Both the position numbers and the translations under genes were made by a program. Shown here piece after piece: positions 35,610-44,258 of a stretch of DNA of 64,000 bases; position 1 is the first letter of the stretch, and every line of letters begins with the position of its first letter. The notes under the pieces were generated by a model. That model was not told the DNA's origin and made no database searches. It saw only the letters and a program-made list of their open reading frames with translations. The DNA is taken from contig NZ_LWQT01000045.1 in assembly GCF_001650715.1 (NCBI RefSeq), positions 1 to 64,000 of the forward strand, in the 5' to 3' direction. This DNA is from Paramagnetospirillum marisnigri (GTDB lineage Bacteria > Pseudomonadota > Alphaproteobacteria > Rhodospirillales > Magnetospirillaceae).

Positions 35610-36295
35610 GACAAGGCCTCCACCAGGGAATCGAACATGGCCTTGCCATCGGACCCGCCCAGCAGGTCCTCGGCCAGGCGCTCGGGATGCGGCATCAGGC
35701 CCAGCACGTTGTGCCGCGCATTGTAGACACCGGCCACATTGGACAGCGAGCCGTTGGGATTGGCGCCATCGGTCACCTCGCCCAGGGACGAGCAGTAGCG
35801 GAAGGCGATCTGCCCATTGCCTTCCATGGCCTTGAAGGTTTCCGGGTCGGCGAAATAATTGCCCTCGGCATGGGCGATGGGAAAGCGCACCGTCTGGCCC
35901 GCCTGATACTGGCGGCAGAAATCGGTCTGGTCGCTCTCGACCCGCAGATGGACATCCTTGCAGATGAACTTCAGGTCCTTGTTGCGCATCAGCACGCCGG
36001 GCAGCAGCCCGGTCTCGGTCAGGATCTGGAAGCCGTTGCAGATGCCCAGCACCCTTGTGCCCTGGTCGGCCTTGGCCTTGACTTCCCGCATGATCGGCGA
36101 ATGGGCCGCCATGGCGCCGCAGCGCAGATAGTCGCCATAGGAGAACCCACCCGGGACCACGATCAGGTCCAGATCGGGCAGTTGGGTGTCGCGGTGCCAG
36201 ACCATCAGGGGCTTGGCCCCCATGCTGGCTTGCAGCGCCACGGCGACGTCACGGTCGCAGTTGGAGCCGGGGAAGACGATGACGGCGGCTTTCAA
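35606..36295 (-). CDS. purQ: Phosphoribosylformylglycinamidine synthase, PurQ glutaminase subunit
   Basis: A 229-residue class I glutamine amidotransferase supplying ammonia to PurL. The N-terminus [20 protein letters not shown], the nucleophile elbow [14 protein letters not shown] with the catalytic Cys, and the His/Glu pair in [11 protein letters not shown] are complete. Its stop overlaps the purL start (ATGA). PurS is usually encoded just upstream, but here the upstream neighbour is a phosphatase-like gene, so purS must lie elsewhere. Confidence 0.97.
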   Translation of the reverse strand: MKAAVIVFPGSNCDRDVAVALQASMGAKPLMVWHRDTQLPDLDLIVVPGGFSYGDYLRCGAMAAHSPIMREVKAKADQGTRVLGICNGFQILTETGLLPGVLMRNKDLKFICKDVHLRVESDQTDFCRQYQAGQTVRFPIAHAEGNYFADPETFKAMEGNGQIAFRYCSSLGEVTDGANPNGSLSNVAGVYNARHNVLGLMPHPERLAEDLLGGSDGKAMFDSLVEALS

Positions 36296-36378
36296 GGGCG
36301 TTGCCTTCGCGCAAGTGAGGACAAGGCTGTCTGTGTACCCCGGATGCGCGTCGGTTTCCAGACGATTGCGGCGGAAAT

Positions 36379-36891
36379 CTATGCGGCGGCGGAAAGGCGG
36401 TGTTGCGTCGTCCCGCCGACCCGATCCAGGGTCTCGCGGATATGGCCGGACTCACGGCCGTCGCCGTTGGAACGGAACCCGGCCCCCAGGCGACGGGCCA
36501 ACCAGCGCCCCACCGTGCCCGAGCGCCCTCGGCCATTGCGGCAGACCACCAGCACCTCGCGCACGCCCTTGTCGCCCAGGCCATCGGCGAAGGCGGCGAT
36601 ATCGGCGGCATCGGCGGCGATGAAGGGGCGCCAGGGAATATCGGTGCCGAACAGGCGCCCGGCCAGGGACTCGAACAGGGCGCGGTTGCGGCCCCACAGC
36701 CGGGTGACCAGACGGCCCTTGATGCCCAGGGCGGAGGCGTCCATGTCCCAGAAGGCCAGGCCCAGGGCGGCGCCCCAGCCCTCTCCCAGGCTTTCGCGGG
36801 GATCGATGGGATCGAAAATGCGCAGCACGGCCATGTCGGCCCGGGGCGCCAGGCCCTGGAATTCGCCATTGGTGATCGCGGTGACGATCAT
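36379..36891 (-). CDS. Predicted cysteine-dependent protein phosphatase-like protein
   Basis: A 170-residue protein with the C-x5-R phosphatase signature in VLVVCRNGRGRSGTVGRWLA near residues 120-140, as in tyrosine/dual-specificity phosphatases. The general acid is not obvious, and the usual His before Cys is Val, so activity is uncertain. The N-terminal part (ADMAVLRIFDPIDPRESLG) is typical of small cytosolic proteins seen next to purine genes, but I cannot name it. Start ATG 36,891 is preferred (GGAG upstream); ATG 36,912 is possible. Confidence 0.6.
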   Translation of the reverse strand: MIVTAITNGEFQGLAPRADMAVLRIFDPIDPRESLGEGWGAALGLAFWDMDASALGIKGRLVTRLWGRNRALFESLAGRLFGTDIPWRPFIAADAADIAAFADGLGDKGVREVLVVCRNGRGRSGTVGRWLARRLGAGFRSNGDGRESGHIRETLDRVGGTTQHRLSAAA

Positions 36892-36984
36892 GCGCCGCAC
36901 TCCATCATACATTCCATCTGCATGATATATGGAGCATGCTGCGGCGCAACACAAGGCACTCCCCCCACCGCCGGGCGCATGGGC

Positions 36985-37938
36985 CTATGCGTCATCCCCC
37001 ACCAATGCCGCCAAACCGATGAAGGCGGGCAGCGGATGGGTGATCAGCCAAGTGGGGATAGCGGCGAGATAGGGCTGGAAGCGGCCATAGGCCTCGAAGC
37101 GGGCGCGAAAGCCCGAGGCCTGGAAGGCCTCATGCATGCGGGGCAGGATGCCGCCCGCGATGAAGACTCCGCCCCGGGCACCGGTGGTCAGGGCCAGATT
37201 GCCGGCCGCCGTGCCCATCATGGCGAAGAAGGTGTCCACCGTCTCGCGGCTGATGGCGCAGGACCCGTCCAGCCCCCGGCTGGTGATGACATCGGGAGTG
37301 GAGAACACCGCCTGGCGCCCGGACAGGGCAGCGATGGCCTGATACAGATTGACCAGCCCCTGGCCCGACAGCACCCGTTCCGCCGAGACATGGTCGAAGC
37401 GCTTGCGCAGCCAGCCCAGGATGTCGGCCTCGCGGTCATTGGCCGCCGCCATGGTGACATGGCCGCCCTCGGTGGCCAGCGCCGTCCAGCGCCCATCGGG
37501 CGAGGGCACCAGGGCGGAAACCCCCAACCCGGTTCCCGGCCCCAGCACCGCGATGGGGGTGGCGGGCTGGGCCGCGCCGCCGCCCAGGGGCATCAGATGC
37601 TCGGATGCGATATGGCGAACCGACAGGGCCACGGCGGTGAAGTCGTTGACCACCTCCAGCCGCTCCAGGCCCAGGGATTGCCGACTCGCCTCGATGGAAA
37701 AGCGCCAGGGCGAATTGGTCAGGTCGACCCGGTCGCCGGTAATGGCCGAGGCCACGGCGAAGGCGCCCCGCCTCGGCCGCGCGCCGGGGCAATGGGCGTC
37801 GAGGAAGGCCTTGGCCGCCGAGGCGGGACCGTCATAGTCGGCGCAGCGCAGCACCACCGGATTGAGCAGGTCCTGTCCGTCCACCACGGCGAAACGGGCA
37901 TGGGTGCCGCCGATATCGGCGACCAGGGCGGCGGTCAT
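36985..37938 (-). CDS. glk: Glucokinase
   Basis: A 317-residue ROK-unrelated, hexokinase-like glucokinase of the bacterial Glk family. It transfers phosphate from ATP to glucose. The phosphate-1 loop is LVADIGGTHARFAVVDG. The catalytic Asp is in LEVVNDFTAVALS, the adenosine motif in AVLGPGTGLGVSAL and the glucose-contacting segment is EGGHVTMAAAN. The start overlaps the glgA stop by four bases, coupling glucose-6-phosphate supply to glycogen synthesis. The trehalose synthase in the element also uses glucose-6-phosphate. Confidence 0.93.
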   Translation of the reverse strand: MTAALVADIGGTHARFAVVDGQDLLNPVVLRCADYDGPASAAKAFLDAHCPGARPRRGAFAVASAITGDRVDLTNSPWRFSIEASRQSLGLERLEVVNDFTAVALSVRHIASEHLMPLGGGAAQPATPIAVLGPGTGLGVSALVPSPDGRWTALATEGGHVTMAAANDREADILGWLRKRFDHVSAERVLSGQGLVNLYQAIAALSGRQAVFSTPDVITSRGLDGSCAISRETVDTFFAMMGTAAGNLALTTGARGGVFIAGGILPRMHEAFQASGFRARFEAYGRFQPYLAAIPTWLITHPLPAFIGLAALVGDDA

Positions 37939-39413
37939 GCCTTGCGACGTCCCTTGGCCTCGTCGGTCAGCGACTTGTAGAGATCGAGATAGCGCGACGC
38001 CGACCGGCCCCAGCTGAAATCCTGGGACACACAGGACTTCACGATCTTCTTCCACTGGTCCTTCTTGGCATAGAGCCCCACGGCGCGCTCCACCGCCCAG
38101 CGGAAGGCGCCCGCATTGCAATGCTCGAACACGAAGCCATTGGCGGTTCCGGTCATCAGGGTATCGTAGCCGGTATCCACCAGCGTGTCGGCCAGACCAC
38201 CCGTGGCATGGGCCACCGGCACGGTGCCGTAGCGGAAGGCGTAGAACTGGGTCAGGCCGCAGGGCTCGAAGCGGGACGGCATCAGCAGCATGTCGCCACC
38301 CGCCATCAGGCGATGGGCCAGTTCCTCGGAATAGCCGATGCGGGCGGCCACCTGGGTGGGATGGGCGCTGGCGACGGCGCGGAAGCCGTCTTCCAGGGCG
38401 CGATCACCGGCTCCCACCACAGCGACCTGGGCGCCCATGCCCAGGATGGTGGGGAGAACACCCAGAACCAGATCCATGCCCTTGTGGTCGTTGAGACGGC
38501 TGACGATCACCATCAGGGGAGCGTCGGCGTTCTGGGCCAGGCCCAGTTCGACCTGAAGCGCCGCCTTGTTCCTGGCCTTGGCCGCCAGGTCGCCGGGCTT
38601 GAACGGATGCACCAGATGGGGATCGGTTGCAGGATTCCACACCGCGTAATCGGCGCCGTTGAGGATGCCGACCAGATCGGAGGAGCGCCGGGCCAGCAGC
38701 CCCTCGATGCCGCAGCCGAAGGCCGGGGTCTGCACTTCCTTGGCGTAACGCGGGCTGACGGTGGTCAGCTTGTCGGAATAGAACAGGCCGCCCTTCAGGA
38801 AGGACAGGCTGTCATAATATTCCAGCCCGTCCACGGCATACATCTCGGGCGGGAAGCCCAGCCGCGCCACCATCTCGGCGGCGAACTGGCCCTGATAGGC
38901 GATGTTGTGGACAGTGAAGACTGTGCCGGGCCGCGACAGAAACTCCCAGGCGTGCAGATAGGCGGGCGCCAGACCGGTCTGCCAGTCGTTGCAGTGAAGC
39001 ACATGGGGACGCCATTTGGCCGGGCTGCCATCGGTGCACAACTGCGCCGCCACCCGCGACAGCAGGCCGAAGCGGAGCGCATTGTCGGGCCAGTCGCGGC
39101 CCTGGGCATCCTGATAAGGCCCGCCGGCCCGGTCAAACAGGGCCGGACAGTCCACCAGCCACACCGGAACCCCGCTTTCGGGCAGCTTGCCCGAGACCAG
39201 CCGCGCCTCGGCGCCGATGGCCAGCGGATCTCCCAGCAGGCCGACATCGCGCTTGGCGCCCGCCTTGTCCATGGCCTCGGGATAGCCCGGCATCAGAATG
39301 CGGATATCGGTCCCGGCCTCGGCCAGGGCGGCGGGCAAGGCCCCCGAGACATCGGCAAGGCCGCCGGTCTTGATCAGGGGAAAAACCTCGGAGGAAGCGA
39401 ACAGCACGCGCAT
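37935..39413 (-). CDS. glgA: Glycogen (starch) synthase, ADP-glucose type
   Basis: A 492-residue GT5 enzyme extending alpha-1,4-glucan chains. The N-terminus MRVLFASSEVFPLIKTGGLA contains the KTGGL ADP-glucose loop, and the C-terminal part carries RFEPCGLTQFYAFRYGTVPV with the catalytic Glu. Translation coupling to glk suggests a two-gene carbon-storage unit. I chose ATG 39,413; a GTG four codons upstream is also in frame. The next upstream region contains two palindromes. Confidence 0.96.
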   Translation of the reverse strand: MRVLFASSEVFPLIKTGGLADVSGALPAALAEAGTDIRILMPGYPEAMDKAGAKRDVGLLGDPLAIGAEARLVSGKLPESGVPVWLVDCPALFDRAGGPYQDAQGRDWPDNALRFGLLSRVAAQLCTDGSPAKWRPHVLHCNDWQTGLAPAYLHAWEFLSRPGTVFTVHNIAYQGQFAAEMVARLGFPPEMYAVDGLEYYDSLSFLKGGLFYSDKLTTVSPRYAKEVQTPAFGCGIEGLLARRSSDLVGILNGADYAVWNPATDPHLVHPFKPGDLAAKARNKAALQVELGLAQNADAPLMVIVSRLNDHKGMDLVLGVLPTILGMGAQVAVVGAGDRALEDGFRAVASAHPTQVAARIGYSEELAHRLMAGGDMLLMPSRFEPCGLTQFYAFRYGTVPVAHATGGLADTLVDTGYDTLMTGTANGFVFEHCNAGAFRWAVERAVGLYAKKDQWKKIVKSCVSQDFSWGRSASRYLDLYKSLTDEAKGRRKA

Positions 39414-39481
39414 GGCGAACACCACGGGACAGCATCGGGAATAGTAGACCTAGCCTATCGCGGATTTGCCCTGCGGTCGAG

Positions 39482-39556
39482 TGAGGGCATGCCCTCATGC
39501 ACCACGGGTCACCCCCGCGTCATGAAGACTTCACGATTATTGCAGTGCACAATAAT
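39482..39556. promoter_or_regulatory. Two dyad symmetries between glgA and the hemerythrin-like gene
   Basis: A perfect 16-bp palindrome TGAGGGCATGCCCTCA lies at 39,482-39,497. A second dyad with 7-bp arms ATTATTG and CAATAAT and a 7-base spacer lies at 39,536-39,556. Both sit in the 256-base divergent gap and could be operators. The binding factors are unknown. Confidence 0.4.
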
Positions 39557-39669
39557 ACCCGGGGCCATCTCGCACCCGCAAAAATAAAAACGGGCGTTTG
39601 AATCCGTTGAATTTCGCCGAGCCGACCTGTTAGTCTTTCCCCCAATAATAAATGGGAGACGTTGGGCCG

Positions 39670-40104
39670 ATGGCTCAGTTCAGCAAGATCACTTCGACCG
39701 GGGTTCCCGCCATCGATGCCGCCAATGACGGCCTGCGCTTCTTGCTCGAACGCGTATTCGAGCAAGGCGTTGAATGCCGACGCGGTCCCCATGGCAAGGG
39801 CGAGTGCGACCTGACCCGCTGCTCGCGCATCGACGCCATCCTGCGCTATGTGCGGCGGAACTTCTCCTATCAGGAGGAAGTGATGGCCGAGGCCGGCTTC
39901 CCCGAGGCCCAGCGCCATTGCGACGACCATACCGCGCTGATCGAGAAATTGACCATCATGCGCGACGCCCATGTCTGCGCCGACAAGGACTCGACCAAGG
40001 TGCACGACTTCATCGCCCACTGGGCGACCAACCATGCCAAGACCTGCGACCAGCCCCTGGGACGCTGGGCGGTGACCCGGCGCGTGGTCTCGCCGCGGGC
40101 TTGA
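39670..40104 (+). CDS. Degenerate hemerythrin-like protein
   Basis: A 144-residue cytosolic protein of the hemerythrin-like fold. Conserved parts are GVPAIDAANDGLRFLLE, FSYQEEVMAEAGFPEAQRHC with HCDDHTAL, and HWATNHAKTCDQPLGRW. In bacteriohemerythrins the first segment usually has His in IDxxH and the second has HF before xxEE; here both positions are Asn. So at least two of the seven iron ligands are missing, while the HxxxH pair and the H...D pair remain. It also carries an extra Cys-rich stretch (ECRRGPHGKGECDLTRC). It may bind one metal or serve another role. Start 39,670 has GGAG twelve bases upstream. Confidence 0.75.
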   Translation: MAQFSKITSTGVPAIDAANDGLRFLLERVFEQGVECRRGPHGKGECDLTRCSRIDAILRYVRRNFSYQEEVMAEAGFPEAQRHCDDHTALIEKLTIMRDAHVCADKDSTKVHDFIAHWATNHAKTCDQPLGRWAVTRRVVSPRA

Positions 40105-40136
40105 GCCCTCCCGATTGGGGGGCAGGCGTTCCTTTC

Positions 40137-40263
40137 CCCTCGCCCGCTTGCGGGAGAGGGAGGAGGCCCAATGGGCCGGAGGGTGAGGGCCTGTGTCCGC
40201 CATCGAGGCCCTCACCCGGCTCAGGCTCCGCCTTCGCCACCCTCTCCCGCAAGCGGGCGAGGG
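40137..40263. repeat. Composite palindromic repeat element
   Basis: The outer arms 40,137-40,160 and 40,240-40,263 are exact 24-base reverse complements, each itself containing the palindromic core CCCGCTTGCGGG. Inner arms GGGTGAGGGCC (40,181) and GGCCCTCACCC (40,207) also pair. The structure is a miniature REP-like element between two convergent genes. Confidence 0.85.
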
Positions 40264-40324
40264 TTTATTTGCGAATTCCACTTGCCGCCAAAGAAAGCCC
40301 GCTCGGGATGACACGAGCGGAATT

Positions 40325-41221
40325 TCAGCCGACGATGTCGTCGTCGCGGTAGCCCTGGGCATAGATCAGCGCCGTCAGGTCGCCATGGTCGACCCGCACC
40401 CGGGCCTCGGCCGCCACCACCGGCTTGGCGTGGAAGGCCACACCCAGACCGGCGGCCCGCAGCATATCCAGATCATTGGCGCCATCGCCCACCGACACCG
40501 CCAGATGGGGGGCAATGCCCAACTCGGCGCAGTAGTGGTTCAAGGTGGACAGCTTGGCCTCGCGGCCGATGATGGTGTCGCCAACCCGGCCGGTCAGCTG
40601 GCCGCCTTCGATGATCAGCTCGTTGGCGATATCCACATCGAAGCCGCAGGCATCGCGCACCTTGGAGGTGAAGAAGCCGAAACCGCCCGACACCAGCACG
40701 GCGAAGGCGCCGTGCTTCTTCATGGTCCGCACCAGGGAATGGGCGCCCGGGGTGAATTCGATGCGGTCCCAGGTCTTCTGCAGGCAGTCCTCGGACAGGC
40801 CCTTCAGCAGCCCCACCCGTTCGCGCAGCGCCGCCTCGAAGCCGATCTCGCCATTCATGGCCCGGGCGGTGATGGCGGCGATGCGGTCCTTGATCCCGGC
40901 GAAATCGGCCAGTTCGTCCAGGGTCTCGCCGGTCACCATGGTGGAATCCATGTCGGCCACCAGCAGGCGCTTGCGCCGCCCCTCCACGGGCTGGGCCACC
41001 ACATCCACCGCCCAGCCTTCCAGGATGCGGCTGGCCATGGCGTCAGCCTCGCTGGTGGCGATGCCCGTGAAGGGCAGGTCGCAGGCCCGGTCCGGCGACA
41101 GCCAGTCGGCGGGTCCGACCTCGGCTCCCAGGGCGCGTAGCGCGCCGCGCGCCTCGAACACCAGCGATGAGTCGAGCCCGTCGACCCCATGTCCGGCGAT
41201 CAGGGTCAGAACCTTGTCCAT
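40325..41221 (-). CDS. serB: Phosphoserine phosphatase
   Basis: A 298-residue HAD enzyme completing serine biosynthesis. An N-terminal ACT-like region (residues 1-80) precedes motif I LLVADMDSTMVTGE with Asp90 and Asp92. Motif II is FAVLVSGGFGFFTSKV, and VSVGDGANDLDMLRAAGLGV is the metal-binding motif III/IV. Length and motif spacing match SerB of alphaproteobacteria. It diverges from the DUF1015 gene with 140 bases between. Confidence 0.95.
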   Translation of the reverse strand: MDKVLTLIAGHGVDGLDSSLVFEARGALRALGAEVGPADWLSPDRACDLPFTGIATSEADAMASRILEGWAVDVVAQPVEGRRKRLLVADMDSTMVTGETLDELADFAGIKDRIAAITARAMNGEIGFEAALRERVGLLKGLSEDCLQKTWDRIEFTPGAHSLVRTMKKHGAFAVLVSGGFGFFTSKVRDACGFDVDIANELIIEGGQLTGRVGDTIIGREAKLSTLNHYCAELGIAPHLAVSVGDGANDLDMLRAAGLGVAFHAKPVVAAEARVRVDHGDLTALIYAQGYRDDDIVG

Positions 41222-41361
41222 GGGATGTCCTTTTGGGGGCTGGGGAAGGAAGGCGCCTGTCGTTTACTGCACCGCCGCGCGACTTGGCAAGCGCGAAGCC
41301 CTTTGCGACGGCCCCGGGGTGAATTAGGGTCGTGGGCGACACGGCTTTTCCGGAGGTTTTG

Positions 41362-42609
41362 ATGTCGGTTCCGCTGCTTCGCCCCTTCCCCGGCCTTCGC
41401 CCCACCCCCGGCCACGCCGCCCTTGTGGCGGCGCCGCCCTATGACGTGCTGTCGTCGGACGAGGCCAAGGCCCTGGCGGCGGGCAATCCGCTGTCCTTCC
41501 TGCATATCTCCAAGCCGGAAATCGACCTGCCCGACGGCACCGATCCCTATTCCCCGGCGGTCTACGCCAAGGCGGCCGAGAACCTGAAATCCCTGATCAA
41601 TCAGGGCGTGCTGGTCCGGGACGCCCGGCCCTGCTTCTACGTCTACCGCCTGCGCATGGGCGATCACGTCCAGACCGGCATTGTCGGCGGCGGCTCGGTG
41701 GCGGCCTATGACGCCAACCGCATCCGCAAGCACGAATTCACCCGCCCCGACAAGGAGGACGACCGCGTCCGCCAGATCGACGCCTGCGACGCCCAGACCG
41801 GGCCGGTGCTGCTGGCCCATCGCGACCATCCCGATATCGGCGCCGCCATCGCCGCCGTGACCAAGGCGCCCCCCGCCTACGAGGTGGCGGCGGTGGACGG
41901 CAACACCCATTCCCTGTGGGTGATGGACGACCCGGCCCAAATCGACGCTGTCACCAAAGCCTTCGACGCCATGCCCGCCATTTATATCGCCGATGGCCAT
42001 CACCGCTCGGCCGCCGCCTCGCGCGTCGCCATGGTGCAGCGTGAGCGCAAGTGCTGCGCCAGCGGCGAGGAAGCCTATGAATCCTTCCTGGTGGTGACCT
42101 TTCCCATCGGCGAAATGAAGATCTTCGACTACAACCGGGTGGTGCGCGACCTCAACGGCTTGACGCCGGATGCCTTCCTCGCGGCCATCGCGGCGGAGTT
42201 CACGGTGGAACCCCTGGCAGAACAGGCCCGCCCCCGCGCCCCGCGCGAGATGGGGCTGTATCTGGCGGGCCGCTGGTACCGGCTGGGGCTGCGCAATCCG
42301 CCGCCCGCCGACCCGGTGGCGCGCCTCGATGTCAGCCTGCTGTCGGACCGGCTGCTGGGGCCGGTGCTGGGCATCCATGACCTGCGCAAGGACAAGCGCA
42401 TCGACTTCGTCGGCGGCAAGCGCGGTCTGAACGAGCTGGAAAGGCGGGTGGATTCCGGCGAGATGGCCTGCGCCTTCGCGCTGTTCGCCACCGGCATGGA
42501 GGATCTGGTGGCGGTGGCCGAGGCAGGACAGGTGATGCCGCCCAAATCCACCTGGTTCGAGCCCAAGCTGGCCGATGGGCTGGTCAGCTATCCGCTGGAC
42601 TGGCAATAG
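41362..42609 (+). CDS. DUF1015-family protein
   Basis: A 415-residue protein of the DUF1015 family, often annotated as a putative ATP-binding protein next to serA/serB or gluconeogenic genes. Typical parts are LLRPFPGLRPTPGHAALVAA with APPYDVLSSDEA, LSFLHISKPEIDLP, YIADGHHRSAAASRV and PPKSTWFEPKLADGLV. GGAGG seven bases before ATG 41,362 supports the start. The placement beside serB suggests a link to serine or glyoxylate metabolism, though the family's activity is not established. NnrS follows after five bases. Confidence 0.9.
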   Translation: MSVPLLRPFPGLRPTPGHAALVAAPPYDVLSSDEAKALAAGNPLSFLHISKPEIDLPDGTDPYSPAVYAKAAENLKSLINQGVLVRDARPCFYVYRLRMGDHVQTGIVGGGSVAAYDANRIRKHEFTRPDKEDDRVRQIDACDAQTGPVLLAHRDHPDIGAAIAAVTKAPPAYEVAAVDGNTHSLWVMDDPAQIDAVTKAFDAMPAIYIADGHHRSAAASRVAMVQRERKCCASGEEAYESFLVVTFPIGEMKIFDYNRVVRDLNGLTPDAFLAAIAAEFTVEPLAEQARPRAPREMGLYLAGRWYRLGLRNPPPADPVARLDVSLLSDRLLGPVLGIHDLRKDKRIDFVGGKRGLNELERRVDSGEMACAFALFATGMEDLVAVAEAGQVMPPKSTWFEPKLADGLVSYPLDWQ

Positions 42610-42614
42610 CCGTC

Positions 42615-43748
42615 ATGCCCTCGCCCGTCCCCCGTAGCGGCCGATATCCCAAGGCGCACCGGTCGTTTTTCCTGGCCGCAGCCCTTTACGCCGCCCTGGC
42701 GGTGCCGCTGTGGGTCGCGGAATGGGCGGGGTGGCTGCCCGGATGCCACGGCTGCGACCCCGTCGCCCGTCATGCCCACGAGATGGTGCTGGGCTTCGCC
42801 GGGGCGGTGCTGGGCGGCTATCTGTTCACCAAGGTCAGCCTTGCCCGCCTGCTGGCCGCCCTGGCGGCCTGGGCCGCCGCCCGCATCGGCGCCTGGAGCG
42901 GCATCGGCGGCACCCCTGGGCTGGTCCTGGCGCTGGCCTATCCCGCCTTGCTGTTCGCCTTCGGCGGCTGGCCATTCCTGAAGGCGGCCAAGCTGGGCCA
43001 TAACATGGTCTTCGCCCCCACCATCGCCGGATTCGCCGTGGCCGAGGCATTGTACCAGGCCGGGCGGCTGGGGCTGGTGGAAGCGGGCGAGCGCCGGGGC
43101 GCCCTGGTGGCACTGTCCCTGGTGGCGCTGATGATCCTGGTGATGGGCGGACGGGTAATTCCCGCCGCCATGGCCGGGCTGGTGCGCAAGGAGGAAAGCC
43201 GCGAACTGTTCGACCGCAACCGTCCCTGGCTGGAATGGCTGGTCGTGGCGGGACTGGCGCTGGGAGCGCTGGGCGAGGCCCTGGCCTGGCCGCTGGCCCA
43301 CAAGCCCGCCCTGCTGCTGGCCGGAGCCGCCGCCCTGATGCGTCAGGCTCGCTGGCGGCCGCTGCTGGCGGCGCGCGACGTCTCCATGGGGCCGATCCAG
43401 TTGGGCTATTTCCTGCTGGCGGCGGGAGTGATGCTGGCCTCGGCGGCGGAACTGGCGGGGATGGGACCGGGCACCGACGCCCTGCATCTCGCCACCATCG
43501 GCGGCATCGGCCTGGTGACCGCCACCATGATGCTGCGTATCGACCATATCCGCGAAAGGCGCGAGGGAGGCTGGCCCCCGGCAGCGGTGCCGGTGGCCCT
43601 GCTGCTGGTGGTCGCCACCGATCTGCGCATCCTGGCCTCGATCAATCCGGGATGGCTGGTGCCAGCCTCGGCGGCAGCCTGGTCGCTGGCCTATGTGGTG
43701 TTGGCGGCGGCGCTGGCGAAGGGATGGCTTAGTCGGCGGCGCGCTTGA
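42615..43748 (+). CDS. nnrS: NnrS-family membrane protein
   Basis: A 377-residue integral membrane protein with about twelve hydrophobic segments. The family hallmark HAHEMVLGFAGAVLGGYLFT near residues 53-72 is present, with further His in LKAAKLGHNMVF and LRIDHIRERREGG. NnrS proteins bind heme and copper and protect cells during nitrosative stress or denitrification. Its 3' end overlaps the convergent fliN gene by 20 bases. No FNR- or NnrR-like site was recognised just upstream, since it follows DUF1015 directly. Confidence 0.9.
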   Translation: MPSPVPRSGRYPKAHRSFFLAAALYAALAVPLWVAEWAGWLPGCHGCDPVARHAHEMVLGFAGAVLGGYLFTKVSLARLLAALAAWAAARIGAWSGIGGTPGLVLALAYPALLFAFGGWPFLKAAKLGHNMVFAPTIAGFAVAEALYQAGRLGLVEAGERRGALVALSLVALMILVMGGRVIPAAMAGLVRKEESRELFDRNRPWLEWLVVAGLALGALGEALAWPLAHKPALLLAGAAALMRQARWRPLLAARDVSMGPIQLGYFLLAAGVMLASAAELAGMGPGTDALHLATIGGIGLVTATMMLRIDHIRERREGGWPPAAVPVALLLVVATDLRILASINPGWLVPASAAAWSLAYVVLAAALAKGWLSRRRA

Positions 43749-44013
43749 GCACTTCGGTGATGGTGACCGCCAGATGGTCTTCCACCACCACCACCTCGGC
43801 GCGGCAGACCTTCTTGCGATTGACGTAAAGGTCGACGGGATCGTTGACCTTGCGGTCCAGTTCCACCACGGCGCCACGGCCCAGCTTCAGCAGCTGGGCG
43901 ATGGGCAGGTTGGCGGTGCCCAGCACGGCGGACAGTTCCACCGAGACGTCGTAGACCGCCTCGCGGTTATCGCCAATGCCCAGGGCTGCGTTGATCGCGT
44001 CGTCGTCGGCCAT
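43729..44013 (-). CDS. fliN: Flagellar motor switch protein FliN
   Basis: A 94-residue C-ring component. The SpoA domain is clear: YDVSVELSAVLGTANLPIAQ, LLKLGRGAVVELDRKVNDPV, DLYVNRKKVCRAEVVVVED and LAVTITEVL. It forms part of the rotor that sets rotation direction with FliM and FliG. The protein lacks the longer N-terminal extension of enterobacterial FliN. It stands alone here, away from any flagellar operon, and overlaps nnrS tail to tail. Confidence 0.93.
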   Translation of the reverse strand: MADDDAINAALGIGDNREAVYDVSVELSAVLGTANLPIAQLLKLGRGAVVELDRKVNDPVDLYVNRKKVCRAEVVVVEDHLAVTITEVLKRAAD

Positions 44014-44128
44014 GTCGCCTCGCCTCGTTGGCCCCGGAATCGGGGGACCCCCATCTATAGCATGAGAATGTTAAGGGAGTGTTGAGGGGGCGGGACTTAT
44101 ACCGCGCGGCACGAGATCCGACTCATCA

Positions 44129-44234
44129 TGTCATCCCGAGCGACAGCGAGGGACCTCATCCTGGATCGACGTTTCCGGCCCGGAACCAGCTTTCCAGGCG
44201 GAGTTCCCTCCTCCCGATGGTCGTCGGGATGACA
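44129..44234. repeat. Dispersed palindromic repeat
   Basis: The arms TGTCATCCCGAGCGAC (44,129-44,144) and GTCGTCGGGATGACA (44,220-44,234) are reverse complements except for one inserted base. The 75-base interior includes another pair around AACCAGC. It resembles the TCATCCCGAGCGnAGCGAGGGA repeat found between genes in many alphaproteobacteria. Confidence 0.7.
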
Positions 44235-44258
44235 GGTCATTTCATTCGCCGACCGGCC

